This document shows, in pieces, positions 1-6,003 of a DNA stretch of 6,003 nucleotides. Origin of the DNA: an uncultured beta proteobacterium (GTDB taxonomy: Bacteria; Pseudomonadota; Gammaproteobacteria; Burkholderiales; Burkholderiaceae_C); the NCBI GenBank assembly GCA_903885415.1, contig CAISIP010000478.1, positions 1 to 6,003 of the forward strand, in the 5' to 3' direction. The position numbers and the translations under genes are program-made. Numbering within the stretch: position 1 is the stretch's first letter; each line of letters starts with the position of its first letter. Below the pieces are notes generated by a model that saw only the letters and a program-made list of their open reading frames with translations, was not told the origin of the DNA and made no database searches.

Positions 1-705
1 ATGGACGTCGACCACTACCGCGACGTGGTGGACCGTATCCGCAGGCGCCACCGCTCGCTGGTCATCAACCTCACGACCGGCCCCGGGGGACGCTACGTTC
101 CCAGCGAAGACGATCCGAAAATCTACGCCGCCGGAACCACGCTGTTGCCGCCGGAAAAGCGGGTCGAGCACATCGCGCTGATCCGTCCGGACATCTGCTC
201 ACTGGACCTCAACACCATGAACAGTGGCCCTGACGTGGTCATCAACACGCCGCGCAATGTGCGGCGGATGGCGGCTGTCATGCGTGCCAGCGGCGTCAAG
301 CCCGAACTCGAAATATTCGACAGCGGCGATCTGCACCTGGCGCGCGATTTGATCCAGGACGGCACGCTGGACGGCCCGGGCATGTGGACCTTCGTTCTGG
401 GTGTGAAATATGGCTTCGCAGCGACGCCCGAGACGCTCCTGTACGCGCGCAACCTGCTGCCTGCCGGCGCCATCTGGGCGGCCTTCGGAATTGGGCGCGC
501 CGAGTTCCCGATCGTCGCGCAGAGCTGGCTGTTTGGCGGCCATGTTCGTGTCGGTCTTGAGGACAATATTTATCTGGAAAAAGGCGTTCTGGCCAAGGGC
601 AACGCCGAACTCGTCGCCAAGGCGGCCGAGCTGCTGCGCCAGCTCGGCGGACGTCTCGCGTCGGTCGATCAGGCGCGCGAGATGCTCAATCTGAAGCGGG
701 GCTGA
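1..705 (+). CDS. BKACE family (DUF849) beta-keto acid cleavage enzyme, 3' part
   Basis: This is the C-terminal 234 residues of a 3-keto-5-aminohexanoate cleavage-type protein. Family members are cytosolic, Zn-dependent TIM-barrel enzymes that condense a beta-keto acid with acetyl-CoA, releasing acetoacetate and a new acyl-CoA. Family landmarks visible here are INLTTGPGG (residues 22-30), SLDLNTMN (67-74), ELEIFDSG (102-109), FGIGRAEFP (162-170) and GGHVRVGLEDN (179-189), where Glu187 matches the zinc-ligand glutamate. The other zinc ligands, an N-terminal HxH, are missing: residues 5-14 (HYRDVVDRIR) match the helix that follows that motif in the family. The real start is therefore left of the window, roughly 50-75 codons upstream, and the ATG at position 1 is probably an internal Met. 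The C-terminus is complete, with TGA at 703-705. The substrate cannot be told from this fragment, because BKACE members accept many different beta-keto acids. The next gene starts 3 nt downstream, so the two are probably co-transcribed. Confidence 0.9.
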   Translation: MDVDHYRDVVDRIRRRHRSLVINLTTGPGGRYVPSEDDPKIYAAGTTLLPPEKRVEHIALIRPDICSLDLNTMNSGPDVVINTPRNVRRMAAVMRASGVKPELEIFDSGDLHLARDLIQDGTLDGPGMWTFVLGVKYGFAATPETLLYARNLLPAGAIWAAFGIGRAEFPIVAQSWLFGGHVRVGLEDNIYLEKGVLAKGNAELVAKAAELLRQLGGRLASVDQAREMLNLKRG

Positions 706-708
706 AAG

Positions 709-1701
709 ATGGCAATCGGCGATCCGCAATGCCTGTGGCTGCCGGCAAAGGCGACCAGCATCGAGACCTTGGCGCTGCAATGCAACGACCAGGCCATGCC
801 GCGGCCCGGTCCCGACGAGGTGGTCGTGCGGGTGCGCGCCGCCGCGGTCAATCCGAGCGACGTCAAGGCGGCGCTGGGCTTTATGCCCCATGCCGTATTT
901 CCCCGCACCCCGGGGCGCGATTTTGCCGGAGAGGTCGCGGCCGGTCCGCCGGACAGGGTCGGCATGCGCGTCTGGGGCTCGGGCGGCGACACCGGGATCA
1001 CCCGCAATGGCAGCCACGCGGTCTGGATGGTGTTGCCGCTGGCCGCGGTCAGGCCATGCCCGGTGGGGCTGGGCTTTGCAGAAGCGGGCGCGGTCGGGGT
1101 TCCCTTCGTCACCGCCTGCGAAGGGTTTGCGCGTGCCGGCGGCGTGCATCCCGGTCAGACGGTGGTGGTACTGGGCGCCAATGGCAAGGTCGGTCAGGCT
1201 GCGGTGCAACTCGCGGCGCGCGCAGGCGCCCGGGTGATCGCCGTGCAGCGGCAGGCCCAATTCGATGGCTTCGCCAGCAAGCCGGTCGAGGTGGTCGATT
1301 CCACTGACGGTGCAGCGACGGCGGGCGTCATGGCGTTGACGAACGGGCGCGGGGCGGACCTGGTCTTCAACACGGTGGACAAGGCTTACTGGGAGGCCGG
1401 ACACGCTGTGATGGCCAAAGGCGCGACGCAGATTTTTATCATCGCCACCAAGGGACAGACGGTGGAGCTGGACCTGTTTCGTTTTTACCGTGGCATGCAT
1501 AACTTCGTCGGTGTGGATACGATGGCCTTGGGCTGCGTTCGGTCCTGTGAACTGCTCGACGAACTGCGGCCCGGCTTCGAAGACGCCAGCCTGCAACCCT
1601 TTGCGGTCTTGCCGCACAACACCTTTTCGCTGGACCGGGCCCTCGACGCCTACCGCAGCGTTTTTTCCGGCTCCAAGAGCCGCATCGTGCTGCAGCCCTG
1701 A
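709..1701 (+). CDS. Zinc-independent medium-chain dehydrogenase / quinone oxidoreductase-like protein
   Basis: A 330-residue cytosolic oxidoreductase of the MDR superfamily, close to the quinone oxidoreductase (QOR) branch in length and layout. An N-terminal GroES-like domain (about residues 15-120) carries VNPSDVKAALG (48-58) and TPGRDFAGEV (68-77). The NPSD sequence sits where zinc-dependent alcohol dehydrogenases have their catalytic Cys, and the usual GHE is GRD, so no catalytic zinc is expected. No structural-zinc Cys cluster is seen. The Rossmann domain has GANGKVGQAAVQLAARAGA (156-174), the AxxGxxG-type NAD(P)H loop. The C-terminus (SLDRALDAYRSVFSGSKSRIVL) is the usual family ending. 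The likely role is an NAD(P)H-dependent reduction of an enone or quinone, or oxidation of an alcohol, in the same pathway as the upstream BKACE gene; the substrate is unknown. ATG 709 was chosen because it follows the BKACE stop by 3 nt and has a purine-rich GAAGCGGGG stretch ahead of it. Automatic annotation may call it 'zinc-binding dehydrogenase', which the residues do not support. Confidence 0.88.
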   Translation: MAIGDPQCLWLPAKATSIETLALQCNDQAMPRPGPDEVVVRVRAAAVNPSDVKAALGFMPHAVFPRTPGRDFAGEVAAGPPDRVGMRVWGSGGDTGITRNGSHAVWMVLPLAAVRPCPVGLGFAEAGAVGVPFVTACEGFARAGGVHPGQTVVVLGANGKVGQAAVQLAARAGARVIAVQRQAQFDGFASKPVEVVDSTDGAATAGVMALTNGRGADLVFNTVDKAYWEAGHAVMAKGATQIFIIATKGQTVELDLFRFYRGMHNFVGVDTMALGCVRSCELLDELRPGFEDASLQPFAVLPHNTFSLDRALDAYRSVFSGSKSRIVLQP

Positions 1702-1714
1702 ACCGGACGACCCC

Positions 1715-2074
1715 ATGCACCTGACACGCTTTGAGCAGGCACCCACCTATGTGGCGCCCAACCATTTCGACATGCGCTGCCTGCGACTGCAAGGACACGA
1801 GGCGGGCCCCTCGCAGGCGCTGTGGATGGGTGTCTCGCAGATCGCACCCGGTGGCCACACCAGCCTGGACGCATCGCCGCTGGAAAAGCACTATGTGGTG
1901 CTTGAGGGCGAGGTCGCGCTGGTTTCGGAACTCGCCGGCGTGCGCAGTGAAGCCCTGCTCAGGCGCCATGACTCGGCTTGCATTGCGCCGGGTGAAAAAC
2001 GCCAGTTGATCAACCGAAGCCCGCACAGCGCTAGCATCCTGATCGCCATGCCCTATCCCGGGCCGCCGGCCTGA
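1715..2074 (+). CDS. Small single-domain cupin protein
   Basis: A 119-residue protein that is nearly all one cupin beta-barrel. Motif 1 is recognisable as PGGH (45-48) followed by PLEKHYVVLEGE (55-66), the usual strand-turn ending in Gly65. Motif 2 is DSACIAPGEKRQLIN (86-100), with the conserved Pro92, Gly93 and Asn100. The metal site looks altered. The second motif has Arg96 where His is usual, and in motif 1 the HxH-plus-Glu set is reduced to His48 with Glu57 and His59 nearby. It could bind metal through a non-standard set or be a non-metal, ligand-sensing or isomerase-type cupin; the sequence does not decide this. It lies 13 nt after the dehydrogenase stop on the same strand, so it probably belongs to the same operon and handles a metabolite of that pathway. 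ATG 1715 is preferred because it gives a compact cupin; the open frame extends upstream to about 1490, but that part lies inside the dehydrogenase gene. No strong ribosome binding site is visible. Confidence 0.82.
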   Translation: MHLTRFEQAPTYVAPNHFDMRCLRLQGHEAGPSQALWMGVSQIAPGGHTSLDASPLEKHYVVLEGEVALVSELAGVRSEALLRRHDSACIAPGEKRQLINRSPHSASILIAMPYPGPPA

Positions 2075-2140
2075 CGCGGCGCTTGCCGCCATCGCTATCG
2101 CAGCCTGATCGGGACTGCGGGCGCAACCCGAGTGTCCACC

Positions 2141-3571
2141 ATGAGCCGCCAACGCATCGACTTTGAAGCCGCCCTGCAGCATGCGACCCGATCGGTGCCG
2201 TGGGCCGGCGTGCGCCACTCATGGGAGACCACGGCGCACCGGGCGGTGCGCAACGACCGACCTGAGACGAACGCCAGTTCGCTGGAAGAGGGCGCGATGT
2301 GCGAGGTGCTGGTCGATGGCCATTTTGGCTATGCTGCCACCGCGGATCTCAGCGCAGCCGGGCTGCGGCGCGCGTTCGAGCGCGCGATCGCGAGCACCCG
2401 CGCCACCAGCGCGCACAAGGTTCACGCTTTCGACGACACGCAGCGGCCGCAGGCCAGCGGAAAATTCGTCAGCCCGCGCCAGCGCGACCTGGACCAGACT
2501 GGCCTGGACGAGATCACCGATTGCCTGTTGGCCGCCTCCAAGGCGATGCAACTCTCGCCACGGGTGGTCAATCGCAGCGCCCGCGCCATGATCATCCAGA
2601 CCCGGGTCGACTATTTTTCCTCCAACGGTTCCGAGACGCAGCAGGAATTCCAGATGGCGGATGTGGCGCTGGCCGCCACCGCAGCCCATGGGCTGCAGTC
2701 GCAGACCCGTACCTGGTCGCGCACCGGACAATTCGGCGGCGAAGTGTTTGACCGCACCCATCTTGGCGAGCAGGCCGGGCGCGTCGCGCGCGAATCGCTG
2801 GATCTGCTGGACGCGGAGAATTGCCCCAGTGGCACGATGGATCTGCTGCTGATGCCCGACCAGATGATGCTGCAGATACACGAGTCAATCGGCCATCCGC
2901 TCGAACTCGACCGCATCCTGGGCGACGAGCGCAATTACGCGGGATGGAGCTTTGTGCAACCGGCCGATTTCGGCAGCCTGCGCTACGGATCCGAACTGAT
3001 GAATGTGTCTTTCGACCCGACGCGTGAAGGCCAGTTTGCGAGTTACGCCTTTGACGACGCTGGCTACCGCGCTGACAAGCAGATGCTGATTGAAGCCGGC
3101 GTGCTCAAACGCGGCCTGGGCGCGCTCGAGTCGCAGCGGCGCTCCGGTCTGGCGGGGGTTGCCAACTTTCGATCTTCCTCCTGGAACCGGGCGCCGATCG
3201 ACCGCATGGCGAACATCAACCTGGAGCCCGGCGTGGACTCGCTCGACGCACTGATAGGCCGGGTCGGGCGCGGCGTGTTGATGACGACCAACCGCTCCTG
3301 GTCGATTGATGACTATCGCAACAAGTTCCAGTTTGGCTGCGAGCACGGCCGCCTGATCGAGGACGGGCGGCTGGGCCGCGTCGTCCGCAACCCGAATTAC
3401 CGCGGCGTCACCGTTGACTTCTGGAACCGCCTGGCGGGCGTCGGGAGCGATGACAGCACGCATGGAACCGCTTTTTGCGGCAAGGGCGAGCCGAGCCAGG
3501 TCATCCGGGTGGGCCACGCCTCGCCGCCGTGCCTGTTTCGCGGCGTCGAGGTTTTCGGGGGGCAGTCGTGA
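2141..3571 (+). CDS. TldD-like metallopeptidase (catalytic subunit)
   Basis: A 476-residue member of the TldD/PmbA (U62) family, close to the 481 residues of E. coli TldD. In that family TldD carries the zinc site and works as a heterodimer with TldE/PmbA, degrading unstructured peptides and, in some systems, maturing modified peptides such as microcin B17. Counting from ATG 2141, the zinc and catalytic motif HESIGH is at 247-252 (HExxxH), followed by PLELDRILGDE. The C-terminal Cys expected as third ligand is in FCGKGEP (Cys446), matching the GTCGK region of E. coli TldD. The C-terminal barrel contains VLMTTNRSWSIDD (about 379-391) and ends in VEVFGG. No signal peptide is seen, so it is probably cytosolic. 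A GTG at 2132 would add three residues; ATG 2141 is the simpler choice, though neither has a clear Shine-Dalgarno. It follows the cupin by 66 nt and overlaps the partner gene by 4 nt. It is probably a divergent paralogue of canonical TldD, so no symbol is given. Confidence 0.9.
   Translation: MSRQRIDFEAALQHATRSVPWAGVRHSWETTAHRAVRNDRPETNASSLEEGAMCEVLVDGHFGYAATADLSAAGLRRAFERAIASTRATSAHKVHAFDDTQRPQASGKFVSPRQRDLDQTGLDEITDCLLAASKAMQLSPRVVNRSARAMIIQTRVDYFSSNGSETQQEFQMADVALAATAAHGLQSQTRTWSRTGQFGGEVFDRTHLGEQAGRVARESLDLLDAENCPSGTMDLLLMPDQMMLQIHESIGHPLELDRILGDERNYAGWSFVQPADFGSLRYGSELMNVSFDPTREGQFASYAFDDAGYRADKQMLIEAGVLKRGLGALESQRRSGLAGVANFRSSSWNRAPIDRMANINLEPGVDSLDALIGRVGRGVLMTTNRSWSIDDYRNKFQFGCEHGRLIEDGRLGRVVRNPNYRGVTVDFWNRLAGVGSDDSTHGTAFCGKGEPSQVIRVGHASPPCLFRGVEVFGGQS
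3557..3571 (+). promoter_or_regulatory. Ribosome binding site and stop/start overlap of the TldD/TldE-like pair
   Basis: A six-G run at 3557-3562 lies 5 nt before GTG 3568, a fair Shine-Dalgarno with spacing in the usual range. The start GTG (3568-3570) shares bases with the stop TGA (3569-3571) of the upstream gene. This arrangement decides the start of the second gene and suggests that ribosomes finishing the first cistron restart on the second. Confidence 0.7.
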
Positions 3572-4914
3572 GCAGCCATTCTTTTTCGGAACGCCTGCGC
3601 ACGCACTTCGACGCGCTGTGCAGCGACCTGCTGGCGCAGCTGCGCGACGGCGAAGAAGCGACGGTCAATCTGGAAGCCGAAGAAACGCTGTTCGTGCGCT
3701 TCAACCGCAACCGGGTCCGGCAGAACACCGATGTGGAACAGATCGGTATTTCATTGCGTTTGCAAAGCCAGGGTCGTACGGTCGATCAGGCGCGAACCCT
3801 CAGCGGCCGCCTAGACAGCGACCGTGCCGCGCTGCACGCGCTGCTCGCGCGTTGCCGCGCCGAGATTGCCATGCTGCCGGATGACCCGAACCAGGTGGCG
3901 ATGCACGACAACGGCAGCAGCGACGAAGCATTCATCGGCAAGGTGCTCGCCGCCGAGGAGGTGGTCGCGGCGGTCGTCGGTCCGGCCGAGGGTTGCGATC
4001 TGGCCGGACTCTACGCAGGCGGCGTGGTGATCCGTGCGAACCGCAATTCCAAGGGGCAGAACCACTGGTTTTCCACCGAAAACTTCTTCCTGGACTACTC
4101 GATCTACAACGGCCCGCAGGCGGTCAAGGGCAACTACGCCGGCTCGCACTGGGACGATGCCCAATGGGCCGTGAACCTTGAGCGCAGCAAGGCGCTGCTG
4201 CCGCTGCTGGCCAGGCCGACGCAAGCGCTTAAGCCGGGTGCGTACCGCAGCTACCTCGCGCCCACCGCTTTTGCCGATTTGATCGGCATGCTGGGATGGG
4301 GTGCGTTGTCGGCTGCGGCCTGGAAGCAGGGCCGCAGCCCCTTCAAGAAGCTGGCGGAAAAGGAGGAAAGGCTCTCGTCACAGCTGTGCATCGCGCAAAA
4401 TTTTTCCATGGGTTTGAGTCCGCGCTTCAACAGCCAGGGCGAAGTGTCGGCGCTGCGGCTGCCGCTGATCCAGGACGGTGAACTGGCGAACCTGTTGGTG
4501 AGCGCGCGCAGCGCCAAGGAATACGGTCTGCTGGCCAACGGCGCGACCGAGGGTGAGAGCCCGCGCGCGGTCGACGTGGCGACCGGTACGCTGGCGCCAG
4601 CCGACGTGCTGAAGGAACTCGGGACCGGGCTTTACCTGTCGAACCTGCATTACCTGAACTGGAGCGACCCGGTTTGCGCGCGGGTGACCGGTATGACACG
4701 CTACGCCTGCTTCTGGGTGCAAGGCGGCGAAATCGTCGGCCCGATCAATGACCTGCGCTGGGACGAAAGCCTTTACAGCGCGCTGGGCAGCAAGCTGATC
4801 GCGCTGAGCACCTGCGCGCAGATTCAGCCAGCGGTGGACACCTATTTTCAGCGTGCGCTCGGCGGCTCGCGCACCCCCGGCGCGCTGATAGACGCATTCA
4901 CCTTCACGCTCTAA
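3568..4914 (+). CDS. TldE/PmbA-like partner subunit of the TldD-like protease
   Basis: A 448-residue protein, almost the length of E. coli PmbA/TldE (about 450). The N-terminal domain includes ETLFVRFNRNRVRQNT (39-54) and EQIGISLRLQSQGR (57-70), the strand pattern shared by TldD and TldE. The C-terminal domain includes GLYLSNLHYLNW (354-365), GMTRYACFWVQGGEI (375-389) and GPINDLRWDESLY (391-403). There is no HExxxH motif, as expected for the TldE-type subunit, which helps form the protease chamber while TldD supplies the active site. GTG 3568 was chosen because it overlaps the TldD-like stop in GTGA and is preceded by a G-run, GGGGGG at 3557-3562, at proper spacing. An upstream ATG at 3475 in this frame would put 31 extra residues inside the previous gene and is unlikely. 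The overlap implies translational coupling and near-equal amounts of the two subunits. The C-terminal FWVQGGEI context differs from the SRGASGFWVENGE style of ordinary PmbA, pointing to a separate subfamily. Confidence 0.87.
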   Translation: MSSHSFSERLRTHFDALCSDLLAQLRDGEEATVNLEAEETLFVRFNRNRVRQNTDVEQIGISLRLQSQGRTVDQARTLSGRLDSDRAALHALLARCRAEIAMLPDDPNQVAMHDNGSSDEAFIGKVLAAEEVVAAVVGPAEGCDLAGLYAGGVVIRANRNSKGQNHWFSTENFFLDYSIYNGPQAVKGNYAGSHWDDAQWAVNLERSKALLPLLARPTQALKPGAYRSYLAPTAFADLIGMLGWGALSAAAWKQGRSPFKKLAEKEERLSSQLCIAQNFSMGLSPRFNSQGEVSALRLPLIQDGELANLLVSARSAKEYGLLANGATEGESPRAVDVATGTLAPADVLKELGTGLYLSNLHYLNWSDPVCARVTGMTRYACFWVQGGEIVGPINDLRWDESLYSALGSKLIALSTCAQIQPAVDTYFQRALGGSRTPGALIDAFTFTL

Positions 4915-4974
4915 TGCGCCGGTAGCGTACGCGGGCATGGCCAGGACGGCCCGGTCTTCAGCGTTCTAGGTGGC

Positions 4975-4991
4975 GCCGCCTGCCCGGCGGC
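4975..4991. repeat. Short GC-rich inverted repeat after the TldE-like gene
   Basis: GCCGCC (4975-4980) and GGCGGC (4986-4991) can pair as a 6-bp stem with a 5-nt loop, about 60 nt after the TldE-like stop. No T-run follows on either strand, so this is not a standard intrinsic terminator. It could slow transcription or be a chance product of high GC content. Confidence 0.3.
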
Positions 4992-4996
4992 AAGGC

Positions 4997-5018
4997 GCTA
5001 TCGACGACGGTCGATAGC
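4997..5018. repeat. Perfect 9-bp inverted repeat just upstream of comEC
   Basis: GCTATCGAC (4997-5005), a 4-nt spacer GACG, and GTCGATAGC (5010-5018) form an exact 9+4+9 dyad that ends 8 nt before ATG 5027. As RNA it would form a stable hairpin next to the translation start; as DNA it could be an operator. There is no U-tract downstream, so termination is unlikely. It is less GC-dominated than its surroundings, which argues somewhat against chance. The function is unknown. Confidence 0.6.
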
Positions 5019-5026
5019 ATGGGCCG

Positions 5027-6003
5027 ATGCACAGCGCGCCCCCCCGCAGCGCCGCCCGGCCCATCGCGTCGGCGCTGCTGGCCTTTGTCGCCGGCAGTGC
5101 GGTCCAATTGGCGCAGGAGCGGCTATTCGACGGGCGTGTCTACCTCGCGCTGCTTCTGGGGGCCATGGTCGCGCTGGTGCTGACTTGGCGCAGCCGGCGG
5201 GCGCTGCGCTGGCGACCGTTGGCGTTGCTGCTGGCCTGTGCCGTCGTCGGCTTTGGCCAGACCGGCTGGCGTGCGTCGGTGTTCCACAGCCATGGACTCG
5301 CGGTCGAACTTGAAGGCCGGGATCTTCGGGTGAGCGGCATTGTTGACGCGATGCCGCAGTCGGGACAGGCGGGAACACGCTTCCGGCTGCAGGTGGAAGA
5401 CGCGCGTACCGCGGTTGACGGTCAGGCCGTGCCACTGCCGGCGCTGATCTACCTGGGCTGGTACCCAGGCAGCGCGACCGCGCCGCCGCTGGGCGCTGCA
5501 GACGACTTCGCCGAGTTGAAGCGCCCGCCGCAGCCACTGCGCGCCGGAGAACGCTGGCAGATGACGGTGCGCCTGCGCGCGCCGCACGGCAACCGCAACC
5601 CGCATGGGTTCGATTACGAGCTTTGGCTGTGGGAGCAGGGCTTGCAGGCGACCGGCTATGTACGCTCGGGCAGCCAGGATGCTGCCGCCCAGCCGCTGGG
5701 CCAGACCGGCCGTCGTCCGGTGGAACTGGCGCGCCAGGGGGTGCGCGATCGGATATTCGATCGCGTCGCCGAGCGCCAGACCGCCGGACTGATTGCCGCG
5801 CTGGTGGTTGGTGACCAGAACGCCATCGAGCGGGCGGATTGGGACCTGTTTCGGGCCACCGGCGTGGCGCACCTGATGAGCATTTCAGGCCTGCATGTCA
5901 GCATGTTCGCGTGGCTGGCCGGCGCGCTGGTCGGCATGGCCTGGCGCCGCTCAGCCTGGCTATGCCTGCGCTGGCCGGCTCCCCATGCCGCGCTGTTGGG
6001 TGG
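5027..6003 (+). CDS. comEC: ComEC/Rec2 DNA-uptake channel protein, N-terminal part
   Basis: The first 325 codons of a ComEC/Rec2 protein, running off the right edge; full-length members are usually 700-850 residues. ComEC is the inner-membrane protein that carries single-stranded transforming DNA into the cytoplasm. Likely membrane helices are at about 11-28, 38-54 and 63-78. A periplasmic DUF4131/OB-fold-type region (about 95-215) contains the family signature NPHGFDYELWLWEQG (191-205) followed by ATGYVR. The Competence domain then begins with LIAALVVGDQNAI (255-267) and TGVAHLMSISGLHVS (278-292), the family hallmark, followed by another helix (about 293-307). ATG 5027 is the first possible start: an in-frame TAG lies at 5015-5017, and no later start would keep the first helix. 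No good Shine-Dalgarno is visible, and the 9-bp inverted repeat occupies that region. It is separated by 112 nt from the TldE-like gene and is unrelated to it in function. The metallo-hydrolase-like C-terminal domain found in many members would lie outside the window. Confidence 0.95.
   Translation, partial: MHSAPPRSAARPIASALLAFVAGSAVQLAQERLFDGRVYLALLLGAMVALVLTWRSRRALRWRPLALLLACAVVGFGQTGWRASVFHSHGLAVELEGRDLRVSGIVDAMPQSGQAGTRFRLQVEDARTAVDGQAVPLPALIYLGWYPGSATAPPLGAADDFAELKRPPQPLRAGERWQMTVRLRAPHGNRNPHGFDYELWLWEQGLQATGYVRSGSQDAAAQPLGQTGRRPVELARQGVRDRIFDRVAERQTAGLIAALVVGDQNAIERADWDLFRATGVAHLMSISGLHVSMFAWLAGALVGMAWRRSAWLCLRWPAPHAALLG

Noticed and set aside
1..3. ATG at the first base as a true gene start
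   Set aside because: The following residues match an internal helix of the BKACE family after the HxH zinc motif, so the gene continues to the left of the window.
199..1746. Very long open frame of 515 codons on the - strand
   Set aside because: It lies opposite the BKACE and dehydrogenase genes, both with clear family motifs. Its translation is rich in Arg, His, Gly and Ala with no recognisable domain, as expected for an antisense frame in GC-rich coding DNA.
2076..2089. GCGGC-GCTT-GCCGC stem just after the cupin stop as a terminator
   Set aside because: The stem is only 5 bp and no T-run follows, so it is not convincing as an intrinsic terminator and could easily arise by chance at this GC content.
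2083..2111. Possible sigma-70 promoter between the cupin and TldD-like genes (TTGCCG as -35)
   Set aside because: No sequence resembling TATAAT is found at the right distance; TGATCG is a poor match.
2075..2140. Small precursor-peptide gene for the TldD/TldE-like protease, as in peptide-maturation systems
   Set aside because: The gap is too short and holds no start-stop pair with a leader/core layout. The gap after the pair (4915-5026) shows none either.
2885..3517. Open frame of 210 codons on the - strand
   Set aside because: It is the shadow of the TldD-like gene, covering its HExxxH and Cys regions, and has no family features of its own.
3475..3567. N-terminal extension of the TldE-like protein from ATG 3475
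   Set aside because: The 31 extra codons overlap the Cys446 region of the TldD-like gene and look unlike a TldE N-terminus; GTG 3568 has a G-rich ribosome binding site and gives the usual family length.
4925..4932. GCGTACGC palindrome after the TldE-like gene
   Set aside because: An isolated 8-bp palindrome is expected by chance in GC-rich DNA, and it does not extend further.
5123..5872. Open frame of 249 codons on the - strand
   Set aside because: It is opposite comEC, whose + strand translation has the unmistakable SGLH and NPHGFDYE motifs. The antisense product shows no domain.

Overview
This GC-rich window has third codon positions that are mostly G or C, and all six genes lie on the + strand. 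It looks like chromosomal DNA of a betaproteobacterium, probably Burkholderiales. That is an inference from the style of the proteins, mainly the ComEC N-terminal half and the mix of catabolic genes; the window holds no rRNA or other taxonomic marker. I see no mobile element, tRNA, rRNA or CRISPR array.

Layout: (1) 1-705 is the 3' part of a BKACE-family (DUF849, beta-keto acid cleavage) gene cut by the left edge. (2) 709-1701 is a zinc-independent medium-chain dehydrogenase/quinone-oxidoreductase-like protein, 3 nt downstream. (3) 1715-2074 is a small single-domain cupin, 13 nt further on. (4) 2141-3571 is a TldD-like metallopeptidase with an intact HExxxH motif and a C-terminal Cys ligand. 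(5) 3568-4914 is its TldE/PmbA-like partner, starting at a GTG that overlaps the previous stop by 4 nt. (6) From 5027 to the right edge runs the N-terminal part of comEC, the DNA-uptake channel protein.

Genes 1-3 are packed like one operon and fit a small catabolic module: carbon-carbon cleavage of a beta-keto acid with acetyl-CoA, a redox step, and a cupin of unknown role. Genes 4-5 form a translationally coupled protease pair that may belong to the same transcript, since only 66 nt without a clear promoter or terminator separate them from the cupin. Why a TldD/TldE-type protease would travel with a BKACE module is the most interesting open question here. comEC is functionally unrelated. It follows a 112-nt gap that contains a perfect 9-bp inverted repeat ending 8 nt before its start codon.
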